This document shows, in pieces, positions 7,790 to 17,999 of a stretch of DNA of 64,000 bases; within the stretch, counting starts at the first letter, position 1, and each line of letters starts with the position of its first letter. The notes beneath the pieces are model-generated. The model was not told the DNA's origin. It made no database searches and saw only the letters and a list, made by a program, of their open reading frames with translations. The DNA comes from Mammaliicoccus stepanovicii (GTDB lineage: Bacteria > Bacillota > Bacilli > Staphylococcales > Staphylococcaceae). The position numbers and the translations under genes are program-made. The DNA is taken from positions 1-64,000 of the forward strand of contig NZ_PPQZ01000005.1 of assembly GCF_002902525.1 (NCBI RefSeq), in the 5' to 3' direction.

Positions 7790-9136
7790 ATGGATGCAGT
7801 AGTTGTAAGTCGTTTACTTACTGCTATGACTTTAGGTTTTCACATCATTTTTGCAACAATTGGTGTGGGTATACCATTGATGTTTGCAATAGCAGAATTC
7901 ATAGGTATTAAAAAGAATAATCCAATGTATATTGCTATGGCGAAGAGATGGTCTAAAGGATATACAATTACAGTAGCAGTAGGGGTTGTAACGGGAACAA
8001 TTATAGGTTTACAGCTTTCTCTTTTATGGCCATCATTTATGCAATTAGGTGGTCAAGTTATTGCATTGCCATTATTTATGGAAACATTTGCATTTTTCTT
8101 CGAAGCAATTTTCTTAAGTATATATTTATATACATGGGATAGATTTAAAGGGAAATGGACACACTTTTTAATTACATTACCAGTTATTATCGGAGGAACA
8201 TTCTCAGCGTTCTTTATAACATCAGTGAATTCATTTATGAATACACCGAATGGATTTGACTTTATTAAAGGGAAATTAATGAATATTGATCCAATTGCAG
8301 CGATGTTTAATGCATCATTTGCAGTAAGGTCTTTCCATGTTGTAGCAACTGCTTTTATGACAGCAGCATTTATATTAGCAAGTATTGCAGCATATCGACT
8401 CATTAAAAATAAATTTAATGATGATAGAGAATATCATAAAAAAGCATTGAAGTTAACAATGACAGTCGGATTAATTGCTAGTTTGTTAGCAATGTTAGCT
8501 GGAGATATGTCTGCTAAATTTTTACATCAAGAACAACCTGAAAAATTAGCAGCAATGGAGTGGCATTTTGAAAGTGAGTCAAAAGCAGATTTAGTTTTAT
8601 TTGGCTATGTTGATGAAAAAAATCAAGAGGTCAAAGGTGCAATTAAAATACCTGGCGCGTTAAGTTTCTTGTCAGATAATAATTTTAATACTGAAGTTAA
8701 AGGATTAAACGAATTTAAGAAGGATGAAACACCACCATTAATTATTCATTATTTCTTTGATCTTATGGTATTCTTTGGTGTATATTGTTTCATCGTATCT
8801 GCGATTTTTGTTGTATTAAAATGGACAAAGAAATGGTCTCAATATAATAAACCGTTATTATATTTAGCGGTATTAACAGGTCCACTTGCTATGTTAGCTA
8901 TCGAGTTTGGTTGGTTCTTAGCAGAAATGGGTAGACAACCATGGATTCTAAGAGGCTATTTAAAAGTAGCAGATGCAGCAACGAATGCAGATGGTTTATC
9001 ATTAGTATTTATCGCTTTTGCAATTCTGTATTTAGTATTAGGTATTTCATCAAGCTATGTATTGATTAGAATGTTTAGTCATAGTAAAGCAACCGATGAT
9101 GTTAATAAAATTATAGAAAGAAAGGGTGAAGTATAA
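7790..9136 (+). CDS. cydA: Cytochrome bd oxidase subunit I
   Basis: Subunit I (448 aa) of the quinol-oxidising bd-type terminal oxidase in the cytoplasmic membrane. It carries haem b558, b595 and d. His18 in TLGFHIIFA is the conserved b595/d-side ligand, and the GRQPWILRGYLK signature (about 383-394) is intact. Several hydrophobic helices span the chain. The length points to a short Q-loop, as in other Firmicutes. The ATG follows GGAGGA. It overlaps cydB by one base. The palindrome at 7753-7768 suggests redox control. Confidence 0.93.
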   Translation: MDAVVVSRLLTAMTLGFHIIFATIGVGIPLMFAIAEFIGIKKNNPMYIAMAKRWSKGYTITVAVGVVTGTIIGLQLSLLWPSFMQLGGQVIALPLFMETFAFFFEAIFLSIYLYTWDRFKGKWTHFLITLPVIIGGTFSAFFITSVNSFMNTPNGFDFIKGKLMNIDPIAAMFNASFAVRSFHVVATAFMTAAFILASIAAYRLIKNKFNDDREYHKKALKLTMTVGLIASLLAMLAGDMSAKFLHQEQPEKLAAMEWHFESESKADLVLFGYVDEKNQEVKGAIKIPGALSFLSDNNFNTEVKGLNEFKKDETPPLIIHYFFDLMVFFGVYCFIVSAIFVVLKWTKKWSQYNKPLLYLAVLTGPLAMLAIEFGWFLAEMGRQPWILRGYLKVADAATNADGLSLVFIAFAILYLVLGISSSYVLIRMFSHSKATDDVNKIIERKGEV

Positions 9137-10152
9137 TGGATTATCAACATATAGGTGTCACTGTACTTTGGCTCTTCTTGTATGGTTATATTATCATAGG
9201 TGCTATTGATTTTGGCGCAGGGTTCTTTGCTTTTCACGCGAAATTAACGAAGCAAGATCATATTATTAATAATTTAATTTCAAGATATTTAAATCCAGTT
9301 TGGGAAGTGACCAACGTATTCTTTGTATTCTTCTTTGTTGGTATAGTCGGATTCTTTCCAGACTCTGCATATTATTTCGGATCAACATTATTAATTCCTG
9401 GTAGTGTCGCTTTGATATTATTAACGATTCGCGGTAGCTTTTATGCATTCGAAAATTATGGTCAAGAAGGTAAATTATCTTGGTTGTTCTTATATGGTGC
9501 TACAGGTTTATTAATTCCAGCATCTTTATCTACGATTTTAACGATAGCTGAAGGTGGATTTATTAAAGAAGACAAGCATGGCGTACATTTAGAATGGTTG
9601 GATTTATTGTTAAGTCCTTACGCCTGGGCAGTCGTATTTTTAGCAATAGTATCGGTACTATATATATCTTCAGGATTTTTAACTTATTATGCGAATAAAG
9701 CTAAAGATAATGAAGCATACAAATTATTAAGACAATGGTTCTTAATTTGGGCAATCCCAATGATTATCATATGCCAATTTGTTTTCTTATCACTTAGACA
9801 ACATAATGAAACGCATTTCAATAATGCTATTACACACTTTTGGTGGTTATTTGGACTTAGTACGACATTCTTTATTATAGCAGTTACTTTAATTTATTTA
9901 AGAAGAGCGCACGGGCTGGCATTCATCATGATGTTACTTCAATTTGGAACAGCATTCTTTGGATACGGAATAAGTAAGATGCCATATATTTTATATCCTT
10001 ATATAGATATCAATAAAGCAGTAGTAAATGAGCAAATGGCATTAATGTTAGTCATTGTATTTATTTTAGGTTTACTTTTATTAGTACCATCGCTAATATT
10101 GTTATTGAGATTATTTATCTTTGATGCAGATTATGTGAAAGGTAAAAAATAA
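9136..10152 (+). CDS. cydB: Cytochrome bd oxidase subunit II
   Basis: Subunit II (338 aa), a multi-helix membrane protein that pairs with CydA. It begins with the typical FLYGYIIIGAIDFGAG segment (about 14-29) and carries LNPVWEVTNVF (about 55-65), matching the conserved N-x-WE-x-N region of the family. Translational coupling to cydA is shown by TAATG overlap. No cydC/cydD exporter genes follow; ktrA comes 27 bases later and may be cotranscribed. Confidence 0.92.
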   Translation: MDYQHIGVTVLWLFLYGYIIIGAIDFGAGFFAFHAKLTKQDHIINNLISRYLNPVWEVTNVFFVFFFVGIVGFFPDSAYYFGSTLLIPGSVALILLTIRGSFYAFENYGQEGKLSWLFLYGATGLLIPASLSTILTIAEGGFIKEDKHGVHLEWLDLLLSPYAWAVVFLAIVSVLYISSGFLTYYANKAKDNEAYKLLRQWFLIWAIPMIIICQFVFLSLRQHNETHFNNAITHFWWLFGLSTTFFIIAVTLIYLRRAHGLAFIMMLLQFGTAFFGYGISKMPYILYPYIDINKAVVNEQMALMLVIVFILGLLLLVPSLILLLRLFIFDADYVKGKK

Positions 10153-10179
10153 TTTTAAACAATAGTCTGGAGGCTTATC

Positions 10180-10842
10180 ATGAGTAAGGAATTTGTAGTA
10201 ATTGGCTTAGGTCGATTCGGAGGCAGTATTGTAAGAGAATTAAACGCTTTGGATATGGATGTAATGGCCATTGATGCTGATGAGGCAAGAGTGAATGAAT
10301 TTAGTGATATTGCCACACATGCTGTAATTGCTGATACGACAGATGAAGCAGTAATGAAAAGTTTAGGTATTCGTAATTTTGATCATGTTATTGTTGCCAT
10401 AGGTGAAAATATCCAGGCAAGTACACTTACTACTTTGATTTTAAAAGAGTTAGGTGTTAAGAAAGTAACAGCGAAAGCCCAAAATGATTACCATGCGAAA
10501 ATACTTAACAAAATTGGTGCAGATACAGTTGTTCATCCAGAAAGAGATATGGGTAGAAGAATTGCTCATAATGTAGCAAGTGCTTCTGTATTAGATTATC
10601 TTGAACTTTCTGATGAGTATTCAATCGTTGAAATTAAAGCAGGGGAAAGACTTGCTGGAAGCTCTATATTAGAGTTAGATGTACGAGCTAATTTTGGTAT
10701 CAATATTATTGCGGTTAAACGAGGTAAGGATATTATTGTAGCACCAGATCCAAATGAAAATATTGAATATAATGATATATTAATTGTGATTGGTCACGAC
10801 AATGATTTAAATCGTTTTGAAAAGAAATTAGTAAATGAATAA
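10180..10842 (+). CDS. ktrA: Potassium uptake regulatory subunit KtrA (RCK)
   Basis: The 220-aa cytosolic gating subunit of a Ktr potassium channel. The RCK-N Rossmann domain starts with VIGLGRFGGSIVREL (about 7-21) and includes the acidic AIDADEARV end of beta-2. An RCK-C domain follows from about 135. KtrA binds ATP/ADP and, in S. aureus, c-di-AMP. The membrane partner KtrB/KtrD is not in this window. GGAGG stands before the ATG. It lies 27 bp behind cydB and ends at a repeat-type terminator (10861-10920). Confidence 0.85.
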   Translation: MSKEFVVIGLGRFGGSIVRELNALDMDVMAIDADEARVNEFSDIATHAVIADTTDEAVMKSLGIRNFDHVIVAIGENIQASTLTTLILKELGVKKVTAKAQNDYHAKILNKIGADTVVHPERDMGRRIAHNVASASVLDYLELSDEYSIVEIKAGERLAGSSILELDVRANFGINIIAVKRGKDIIVAPDPNENIEYNDILIVIGHDNDLNRFEKKLVNE

Positions 10843-10860
10843 ACATATTACGACATAAAT

Positions 10861-10920
10861 CAAAATAAATAAGCATCTCACTTAACTGATTTTAGTTTTA
10901 TAGTGAAATGCTTATTTTTT
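10861..10920. repeat. Dispersed hairpin repeat, copy 1 (terminator)
   Basis: This 60-bp hairpin is nearly identical to 37667-37727 (one substitution in each arm plus one loop base). AAATAAGCAT-TCACT pairs with AGTGA-ATGCTTATTT. In this copy the stem has one c/a mismatch. T runs on both strands make it a bidirectional terminator between convergent ktrA and rnjA. Confidence 0.75.
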
Positions 10921-11056
10921 TATAATATCATATGATTTTTTCACGCGCTATTTGTTACTTCAACCTCTAAGTAGCAAGATTCACTAGTCTAGCAAAATAG
11001 CACGCCTCTATACCATTATCATCAAACAAGTCAGTATTATCTTATTCACTTCATAA
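10921..11056. other. Non-coding spacer with weak inverted repeats
   Basis: No ORF is visible. GCGCTATTT (10943-10951) can pair with AAATAGCACGC (about 10996-11006), enclosing a TACTT/AAGTA hairpin. It could be a minor structured RNA or a decayed remnant. I see nothing else. Confidence 0.3.
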
Positions 11057-11094
11057 TTAAAGAAGCTACGACATTTATGTCGCAGCTTCTTTAA
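11057..11094. terminator. rnjA terminator
   Basis: TTAAAGAAGCT-a-CGACAT (11057-11074) pairs with ATGTCG-c-AGCTTCTTTAA (11077-11094). On the minus strand it ends rnjA. Confidence 0.75.
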
Positions 11095-11102
11095 TACTTC
11101 AA

Positions 11103-12776
11103 TTATTTAATTTTCATAATAATTGGTAATATCATTGGTTTACGTGCTGTTTTTTCATATAAGTAAGGTTGAAGTGCTTCAGTAATTGTTGACTTAACAT
11201 GATGCCATTCAACTTTATCGTTATTGTTTAATTTTTCGATGACTGCTTTCTTGATTAATCTTTGTGCGTCGTAAATTAAATGTCCTGATTCTCTCATATA
11301 AACAAAACCACGAGATATAATATCTGGACCTGAAAGTAGTTGTTTTGTTTTGAAATCGATACTCACAACTACGATTACAAGGCCTTCTTCTGATAGTACT
11401 TTACGATCTTTAATAACAACGTTACCGATATCACCAATACCGCTACCATCTACAAATACTGAACCAGATGGTATACGTCCTGCGTGTCTTGCAGAATCTT
11501 TAGTTAACGCAAGAACATCTCCAATTTCATAAACGAAGATATTGTCTGGATCTACGCCACAGTTTATTGCTGTTTCACTATGTTTCTTAAGCATTCTGTA
11601 TTCGCCGTGTATCGGCATGAAATATTTAGGTTTCATAAGTCGTAACATTAATTTTTGTTCGTCTTGTGAACCGTGTCCTGATGTATGGATATTAGATAAT
11701 TTACCATGTATGACATCAGCTCCAGCTTTATAAAGTGAATTAATTGTTCTGTTTACACTTTTCGTATTACCTGGAATAGGTGATGAACTAAATACAACCG
11801 TATCTTCAGGTATAATACTGATTTGTCTATGTGTACCATTAGCGATACGAGATAATGCTGCCATTGGCTCACCTTGTGAACCTGTACATAATATTAATAA
11901 TTCATGTTTAGGAACTGAATTAATCTTATTTGGTTCAACGAATGTTTCAGGTGGTACTTTAATATAACCTAATTCTGTACCAATCTTAATATTGTTTTCC
12001 ATTGAACGACCAAATACGACTATTTTTCTATTATATTTAACGGCTGCTTCAACTGCTTGTTGAACACGATATATATTTGATGCGAATGTAGCAAATATAA
12101 TTCTACCGGTACACTTACGGAAGATTTCGTCGACATTTTGTCCTACTTCTTTTTCACTAAGTGTAAAGTTAGGTATTTCTGAATTTGTTGAATCTGATAA
12201 TAAACAAAGAACGCCTTCTTCGCCTAGTTGTGCCATCTTAGCTATATTAGCTGGTTCCCCAACAGGTGTGAAGTCGAATTTAAAGTCACCAGTATGAACG
12301 ACTTTACCTTCAGGCGTGTCTGCAATAATACCATATGCTTCAGGTATACTATGTGTTGTTAAATAGAATGAAATTTTAAAGTGTTTAAATTCGAACACTG
12401 ATTCTTCGTTAATTTCAATTAGTTGTGCAGTTTTTAATAAATGGTGTTCTTCTAACTTATTTCTAATTAAACCTAATGCTAATGGTCCACTATAAACTGG
12501 GACATTAATTTGCTTTAATAAGTATGGAACGCCACCAATATGGTCTTCGTGTCCATGGGTAATAAATAACGCTTTGATTTTGTGTTTGTTTTGAATTAGA
12601 TAAGTATAATCAGGAATAACGTAATCGATACCAAGTAATTCATCATCAGGGAATTTAATACCTGCATCAATTACAATGATTTCATCTTGATATTCGAGGG
12701 CATACGTATTTTTACCGATTTCACCGAGTCCTCCCAGTGCGTATACACCTAATTCATTTTTTTGTAGAGGCTTCAT
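11103..12776 (-). CDS. rnjA: Ribonuclease J1
   Basis: The 557-aa metallo-beta-lactamase/beta-CASP nuclease acts in mRNA decay and 16S rRNA maturation with both 5' exonuclease and endonuclease activity. The metal motif HGHEDHIGG gives H74, H76, D78 and H79. [11 protein letters not shown] (about 298-308) and the late PIHGEYRML (about 387-395) belong to the beta-CASP region, and a C-terminal dimerisation part follows. Length is typical. Its ATG overlaps the rpoY stop, so it is coupled to rpoY in a two-gene operon, as in other Bacillales. Confidence 0.94.
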   Translation of the reverse strand: MKPLQKNELGVYALGGLGEIGKNTYALEYQDEIIVIDAGIKFPDDELLGIDYVIPDYTYLIQNKHKIKALFITHGHEDHIGGVPYLLKQINVPVYSGPLALGLIRNKLEEHHLLKTAQLIEINEESVFEFKHFKISFYLTTHSIPEAYGIIADTPEGKVVHTGDFKFDFTPVGEPANIAKMAQLGEEGVLCLLSDSTNSEIPNFTLSEKEVGQNVDEIFRKCTGRIIFATFASNIYRVQQAVEAAVKYNRKIVVFGRSMENNIKIGTELGYIKVPPETFVEPNKINSVPKHELLILCTGSQGEPMAALSRIANGTHRQISIIPEDTVVFSSSPIPGNTKSVNRTINSLYKAGADVIHGKLSNIHTSGHGSQDEQKLMLRLMKPKYFMPIHGEYRMLKKHSETAINCGVDPDNIFVYEIGDVLALTKDSARHAGRIPSGSVFVDGSGIGDIGNVVIKDRKVLSEEGLVIVVVSIDFKTKQLLSGPDIISRGFVYMRESGHLIYDAQRLIKKAVIEKLNNNDKVEWHHVKSTITEALQPYLYEKTARKPMILPIIMKIK

Positions 12777-12988
12777 TAAATTGTCTCCACAGTAAAGTGA
12801 TCTGATTGTTGTTCATATTCTAAATGAGCGCCCTCTAATTTTTGGACAAATTCGATGTTATAATTACGATCTGATAAAAATCGTCTAACTTGTTCTTCAG
12901 TTTGTCCTTCGAAATATTTTGTTTGTGTACTTTCACGTACTATTACTTCGCTTTTATCTTGTTGAAAAAATACTTTAAAAATTGCCAT
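12776..12988 (-). CDS. rpoY: RNA polymerase epsilon subunit
   Basis: A 70-aa YkzG/RpoY protein, the small epsilon subunit of Firmicutes RNA polymerase, starting [12 protein letters not shown]. It contains the conserved [11 protein letters not shown] (about 18-28). An upstream in-frame start would add ten residues; the ATG at 12988 is preceded by AGGAGG (12999-13004) and yields the usual family N-terminus. It overlaps rnjA by one base. A leader hairpin at 13027-13045 may influence expression. Confidence 0.88.
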   Translation of the reverse strand: MAIFKVFFQQDKSEVIVRESTQTKYFEGQTEEQVRRFLSDRNYNIEFVQKLEGAHLEYEQQSDHFTVETI

Positions 12989-12998
12989 ATCTATAAAT

Positions 12999-13045
12999 CC
13001 TCCTAGGTTAATTAACATAAATAAAGCCCTAGTTACAATCTAGGG
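12999..13045 (-). promoter_or_regulatory. rpoY leader with competing hairpins
   Basis: On the minus strand CCCTAG (13045-13040) pairs with CTAGGG (13032-13027). The same CCCTAG could instead pair with CTAGG of CCTAGGAGG (13007-12999), which contains the rpoY ribosome site. The two structures exclude each other, so translation control is possible. Confidence 0.4.
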
Positions 13046-13222
13046 TTTGTCAATTTTGAAATTTGATTCCCGTACATTTTTAAAAGTAATTATACAATTT
13101 ATATAAATACCTTTTTAATAAGTTCATTTTACATGATAATCACATATAAATAAAGATATTTAACTAAATCTTTCATATATATTGATTATGGACTAAAATA
13201 GTAAAAAAGGAGGCGATGAAAG

Positions 13223-14002
13223 TTGGATACAAAATTAATATTTTTTGATATAGATGGAACAATCTATGACGAGAATAAAGAGATACCTAAATCAACATTA
13301 GTAGCAATTGAAAAATTAAAGGCTGCCGGACATATTGTCGCAATTGCAACTGGACGAGCACCATACATGTTTAAAGAAGTAATTAAGGCTACAGATATAC
13401 ATACATTTATCTCTTTAAATGGTCAGATTGTCGTTAACAACGATAAAGTAGTAGGGAAATATCCTTTAAATAAAGAAGAATTAAGCCAAATTGTAGAAAA
13501 TGCACATCAGAACAATCATCCACTTGTATTCTTTGGAGAAGATGATGTTTATGCAAATGTTGAAAGTAATCAAGATATTTCGGAAAGTTTAGGGTCATTA
13601 AAGATGGATTACCCTAAATACCAAAATACATTTTATTTACATCATCCTGTATATCAAGCGCTTATATTCCATACAGAAGATGAAGATGATAAATATGATG
13701 GTTTATTTGAATCATTAAAATTTTACAGATGGCACACATTAAGTAGGGATGTTGTCCCGAACAATCGTTCAAAAGCTGAAGGCATTAAGGAGTTAAGTCA
13801 TGAGCTAGGCTTTAAAATGGATGATGTAAATGCCTTTGGTGATGGGCCAAATGATATTGAGATGATAACGGAAGTTGGATGTGGTGTTGCCATGGGAAAT
13901 GCTGTTGACGAACTTAAATCTATTTGTGATTTTGAGACGAAACATGTCAGTGAGGACGGCATTTACTATGCATGTATTAAATTAGGATTGATAAATGAAT
14001 AG
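13223..14002 (+). CDS. Cof-type HAD-IIB sugar-phosphatase family hydrolase
   Basis: The 259-aa HAD hydrolase has motif I FFDIDGTIYD (about 7-16, nucleophile Asp), motif II ATGR (about 42-45) and motif IV FGDGPNDIEMI (about 213-223). A type IIB cap lies between. It corresponds in position and length to B. subtilis YkrA, next to rpoY-rnjA. Substrate is unknown. The start is TTG: GGAGG stands nine bases before it and no in-frame ATG fits. It ends 12 bases before the next small gene and is probably cotranscribed. Confidence 0.82.
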   Translation: MDTKLIFFDIDGTIYDENKEIPKSTLVAIEKLKAAGHIVAIATGRAPYMFKEVIKATDIHTFISLNGQIVVNNDKVVGKYPLNKEELSQIVENAHQNNHPLVFFGEDDVYANVESNQDISESLGSLKMDYPKYQNTFYLHHPVYQALIFHTEDEDDKYDGLFESLKFYRWHTLSRDVVPNNRSKAEGIKELSHELGFKMDDVNAFGDGPNDIEMITEVGCGVAMGNAVDELKSICDFETKHVSEDGIYYACIKLGLINE

Positions 14003-14014
14003 GATGTGAATGTA

Positions 14015-14287
14015 ATGGATAAAGTTGAACGCATTATCAAAACAATAAAAGCTGAAAAAAACAGAACTGATAAACATTTCAAAGGCATTGAATTTAATAT
14101 CAGACAAAATGAAGTCGTCATGATTTTTGATTATGATGAAACAGTTAATAATGTTAAACAAGACCCTCATTATATTAAACATAACAAAGACCCAGAATGG
14201 TTAACACTCGAAGAACTAGAAAAAATCCAACAAGCATTACATGAACAAAATATTCATTTTATTGAACGACGAGATGAATTTATGTAA
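14015..14287 (+). CDS. Small conserved hypothetical protein (90 aa)
   Basis: I do not recognise this gene. The 90-aa product is highly charged, without signal peptide or membrane helix. It has an N-terminal helix rich in Lys/Arg (about 1-25), a hydrophobic strand VVMIFDYDE (about 34-42) and a C-terminal predicted helix (LEELEKIQQALHEQ). A GTG at 14006 is also in frame, but AGGATGTGA suits the ATG at 14015. It sits directly behind the HAD gene and ends at a strong terminator, so it is likely the last gene of that operon. Confidence 0.65.
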   Translation: MDKVERIIKTIKAEKNRTDKHFKGIEFNIRQNEVVMIFDYDETVNNVKQDPHYIKHNKDPEWLTLEELEKIQQALHEQNIHFIERRDEFM

Positions 14288-14316
14288 GTGTGAGAACATA
14301 ATATATTTATAAACTA

Positions 14317-14361
14317 AAAACACCCAATCCATGAAAAGTTTCGTCATGGATTGGGTGTTTT
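14317..14361. terminator. Bidirectional terminator, 18-bp stem
   Basis: AAAACACCCAATCCATGA (14317-14334) pairs perfectly with TCATGGATTGGGTGTTTT (14344-14361). It lies between the convergent small gene and def and has T runs both ways. Confidence 0.88.
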
Positions 14362-14391
14362 GCGTTTAAATACTAACTTTCATTTAAAATG

Positions 14392-14946
14392 TTAGTTAAC
14401 TTCAATAGCGTCTTGTAATGGTTCAAAAGGTGCTTCTTGATTGATGTGATCATAGAACATAACACCATTCAAATGATCGATTTCATGTTGTAATACGATA
14501 GCTGGATATCCTTTGAATCTTTTTTTGAAGAGATTTCCTTCAATGTCGTACGCTTGAATTGTTATTTTGAAATTACGGTGAACTAAACCTGGAATAGATT
14601 CATCCACGCTTAAACAACCTTCGCCACCTTGCAAGTATGCTTTTTGAATGCTATGACTTACGATTTTTGGATTAACTAATTGTAATTCAATGGCGTTTCC
14701 TTTACCGTCATCACTAATATAAACTGCAAGCATCTTCTTAGATACATTGATTTGTGGTGCTGCTAAACCAACACCAGAGCGAAGACCGTACTTTTTAGCT
14801 AATTGTTCATCTTGTGAGTTCTTTAGGAAAATTAACATTTCATTTAAAGTTTCTTTATCCTCATTAGATATTGGTAATTCAACGTCCATTGCTTTTTTTC
14901 TAAGTGTTTCGTGTCCATCACGAATTATATTTTCCATTGTAATCAT
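14392..14946 (-). CDS. def: Peptide deformylase
   Basis: The 184-aa metalloenzyme removes the formyl group from new protein N-termini. All three motifs are present: GVGLAAPQ (about 59-66), EGCLS (about 109-113) with the metal Cys, and QHEIDHLNG (about 153-161) with the HExxH metal pair. The long form with an insert before motif 2 ([14 protein letters not shown]) is the type 2 deformylase of Gram-positives and closely resembles S. aureus Def. It is transcribed alone on the minus strand. Confidence 0.95.
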   Translation of the reverse strand: MITMENIIRDGHETLRKKAMDVELPISNEDKETLNEMLIFLKNSQDEQLAKKYGLRSGVGLAAPQINVSKKMLAVYISDDGKGNAIELQLVNPKIVSHSIQKAYLQGGEGCLSVDESIPGLVHRNFKITIQAYDIEGNLFKKRFKGYPAIVLQHEIDHLNGVMFYDHINQEAPFEPLQDAIEVN

Positions 14947-15067
14947 TTAAATGCACCTTCCTCATATAAAATATATCAAAAACACGCCACATTTACATCT
15001 ATAAATAATTGTGTAAATAAAAAAAACAGAGTAACATGTTTATAGAATATGTAAGGAGGCAATACAA

Positions 15068-15700
15068 ATGATTGGCAAGAAATTATTAACAGTAACATTA
15101 ACAACTTCTATAATATTAACAGCATGTAGTCAATCTACTGATTCGCTTGAGGCTTACTATAATAAGTTAGATAAAGCAAATCAAAAAGAAAGTGTGATAG
15201 TGGATTTAAATAAAAAAATGAAATCTTTAGAAATGAAAAAAGTTAAAAAGATTCAAGAATTGAATAAAGCAAAAGGAAATGACTTCAATACTAAAGCTAA
15301 AAACATAACAGATGGAATTGATGATAGAGAAGCAATCATTAATAAAGAAGAGAAAGCTTTGGCTGAATCGGAAAAGATTTATAAAAGTTCAAAGAAAGAA
15401 TTTAATGCAATAGAAGATAAAGATCAAAAGAAAGAAGCTAAAGAATTAAAAACAGCATTAGATAAAAAATATGCATTACACGAAAAAGTTATCAGTGGTT
15501 ATAAAAATGTCTTAAAAGCTGAAAAGAATTTGTTTGGTTATTTATCAAGACCAAATGCTACACAAAAGGAAGCTGATGAACGTTCTAAAGAACTTTCGGA
15601 ACAAAACAAGAAAGTAGAAAAAGTAGTAACAGATTACCAAGAAATACTTAAAAAAGTTCAGAAAGAAAAGAAAGATGTTGCGGATTTATTAGACAAATAA
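15068..15700 (+). CDS. YkyA-like lipoprotein
   Basis: A 210-aa predicted lipoprotein with a signal peptide (1-19) and lipobox LTAC with Cys20. The rest is Lys/Glu-rich and strongly helical with coiled-coil character (about 35-205). B. subtilis ykyA and its staphylococcal counterparts occupy the same place before pdhA. Its function is not established. GGAGG precedes the ATG. It is followed by a weak hairpin (15739-15770) and then the pdh promoter. Confidence 0.72.
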   Translation: MIGKKLLTVTLTTSIILTACSQSTDSLEAYYNKLDKANQKESVIVDLNKKMKSLEMKKVKKIQELNKAKGNDFNTKAKNITDGIDDREAIINKEEKALAESEKIYKSSKKEFNAIEDKDQKKEAKELKTALDKKYALHEKVISGYKNVLKAEKNLFGYLSRPNATQKEADERSKELSEQNKKVEKVVTDYQEILKKVQKEKKDVADLLDK

Positions 15701-15738
15701 AGTATACTAATACAGTTATTTTTTTGTTGTAATACAGC

Positions 15739-15770
15739 AAGAGTAAATCCCTTTATAAAAGGGCTCTTTC
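15739..15770 (+). terminator. Weak terminator-like hairpin
   Basis: CCCTTT (15749-15754) pairs with AAAGGG (15758-15763), extended by AAGAG/CTCTT across a bulge. The T tract is short, so termination before the pdh operon may be partial. Confidence 0.45.
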
Positions 15771-15788
15771 AATGTTAGTATTTTTTAT

Positions 15789-15817
15789 TTAACAGTAAAA
15801 CAGTTTTGTGTTAAACT
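15789..15817 (+). promoter_or_regulatory. pdhABCD promoter, extended -10
   Basis: TTAACA (15789-15794), 17 bases and TAAACT (15812-15817) with TG one base before the -10. TTTAACA (15788-15794) and TGTTAAA (15809-15815) also form an inverted repeat spanning both boxes, so a regulator could bind the promoter itself. Confidence 0.55.
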
Positions 15818-15863
15818 GATTAAGAAATGATTATTTAATATAGGGAAAGGTATGGTGAATTGA

Positions 15864-16976
<1,113 letters not shown>

Positions 16977-16979
16977 GTC

Positions 16980-17957
16980 ATGGCACAAATGACAATGATT
17001 CAAGCGATTAACAATGCACTTCAAAACGAATTAAAAAGAGACGAAGATGTTCTTTTATTCGGTGAAGACGTTGGTGTAAACGGCGGAGTTTTCCGTGCTA
17101 CAGAAGGTTTACAAAAAGAATTCGGTGAAGATCGTGTATTTGACACGCCACTTGCAGAATCTGGTATTGGTGGTTTAGCTTTAGGTTTAACGCTTGAAGG
17201 TTACCGTCCTGTCATGGAAATCCAATTCTTTGGTTTCGTATTTGAAGTTATGGACTCAATAGCTGGACAAATTGCACGTCATCGTTTCCGTTCAGGTAAC
17301 TCAAAAACTGCACCAGTTACAATCCGTGCGCCATTCGGTGGTGGGGTTCATACACCTGAATTACATGCGGACAACTTAGAAGGATTAATGGCACAATCAC
17401 CAGGTTTGAAAGTTGTTATTCCATCAAACCCATATGATGCTAAAGGTTTATTAATCTCAGCAATCCGCAGTAATGACCCAGTTGTTTATTTAGAACACAT
17501 GAAACTTTACCGCTCATTCCGTGAAGAAGTTCCAGAAGAAGCTTACGAAGTAGAAATCGGTAAAGCAAAAGTTAAACGCGAAGGTACAGATTTAACAATA
17601 ATTACTTATGGTGCAATGGTTCAAGAATCATTAAAAGCAGCAGAAGATTTAGAAAAAGATGGCTATTCAGTTGAAGTTATTGATCTTATCACTGTATCTC
17701 CATTAGATGTTGAAACAATCGTTAAATCAGTAGAAAAAACAAATCGTGTCATTGTTGTTCAAGAAGCTCAAAAACAAGCTGGTGTTGGTGCAAATGTTGT
17801 AGCTGAAATTTCTGAAAGAGCAGTATTATCTTTAGAAGCGCCAATTGCAAGAGTTGCAGCTGCAGACACAATCTATCCATTCACACAAGCTGAAAGTGTA
17901 TGGTTACCAAACAAAAAAGACATCGTAGCACAAGCTAAAAAGACATTAGAATTTTAA
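16980..17957 (+). CDS. pdhB: Pyruvate dehydrogenase E1 beta
   Basis: The beta subunit (325 aa) that completes the E1 heterotetramer with PdhA. It begins [11 protein letters not shown] and contains the conserved [15 protein letters not shown] (about 53-67) and the [14 protein letters not shown] region (about 118-131). AAGGAG before the ATG lies inside the end of pdhA. A 42-base gap with AGGAGG separates it from pdhC, so expression is coordinated. Confidence 0.95.
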   Translation: MAQMTMIQAINNALQNELKRDEDVLLFGEDVGVNGGVFRATEGLQKEFGEDRVFDTPLAESGIGGLALGLTLEGYRPVMEIQFFGFVFEVMDSIAGQIARHRFRSGNSKTAPVTIRAPFGGGVHTPELHADNLEGLMAQSPGLKVVIPSNPYDAKGLLISAIRSNDPVVYLEHMKLYRSFREEVPEEAYEVEIGKAKVKREGTDLTIITYGAMVQESLKAAEDLEKDGYSVEVIDLITVSPLDVETIVKSVEKTNRVIVVQEAQKQAGVGANVVAEISERAVLSLEAPIARVAAADTIYPFTQAESVWLPNKKDIVAQAKKTLEF

Positions 17958-17999
17958 TGTGTATTAAAATACTAATTTAATATTTAGGAGGAAAAAATC

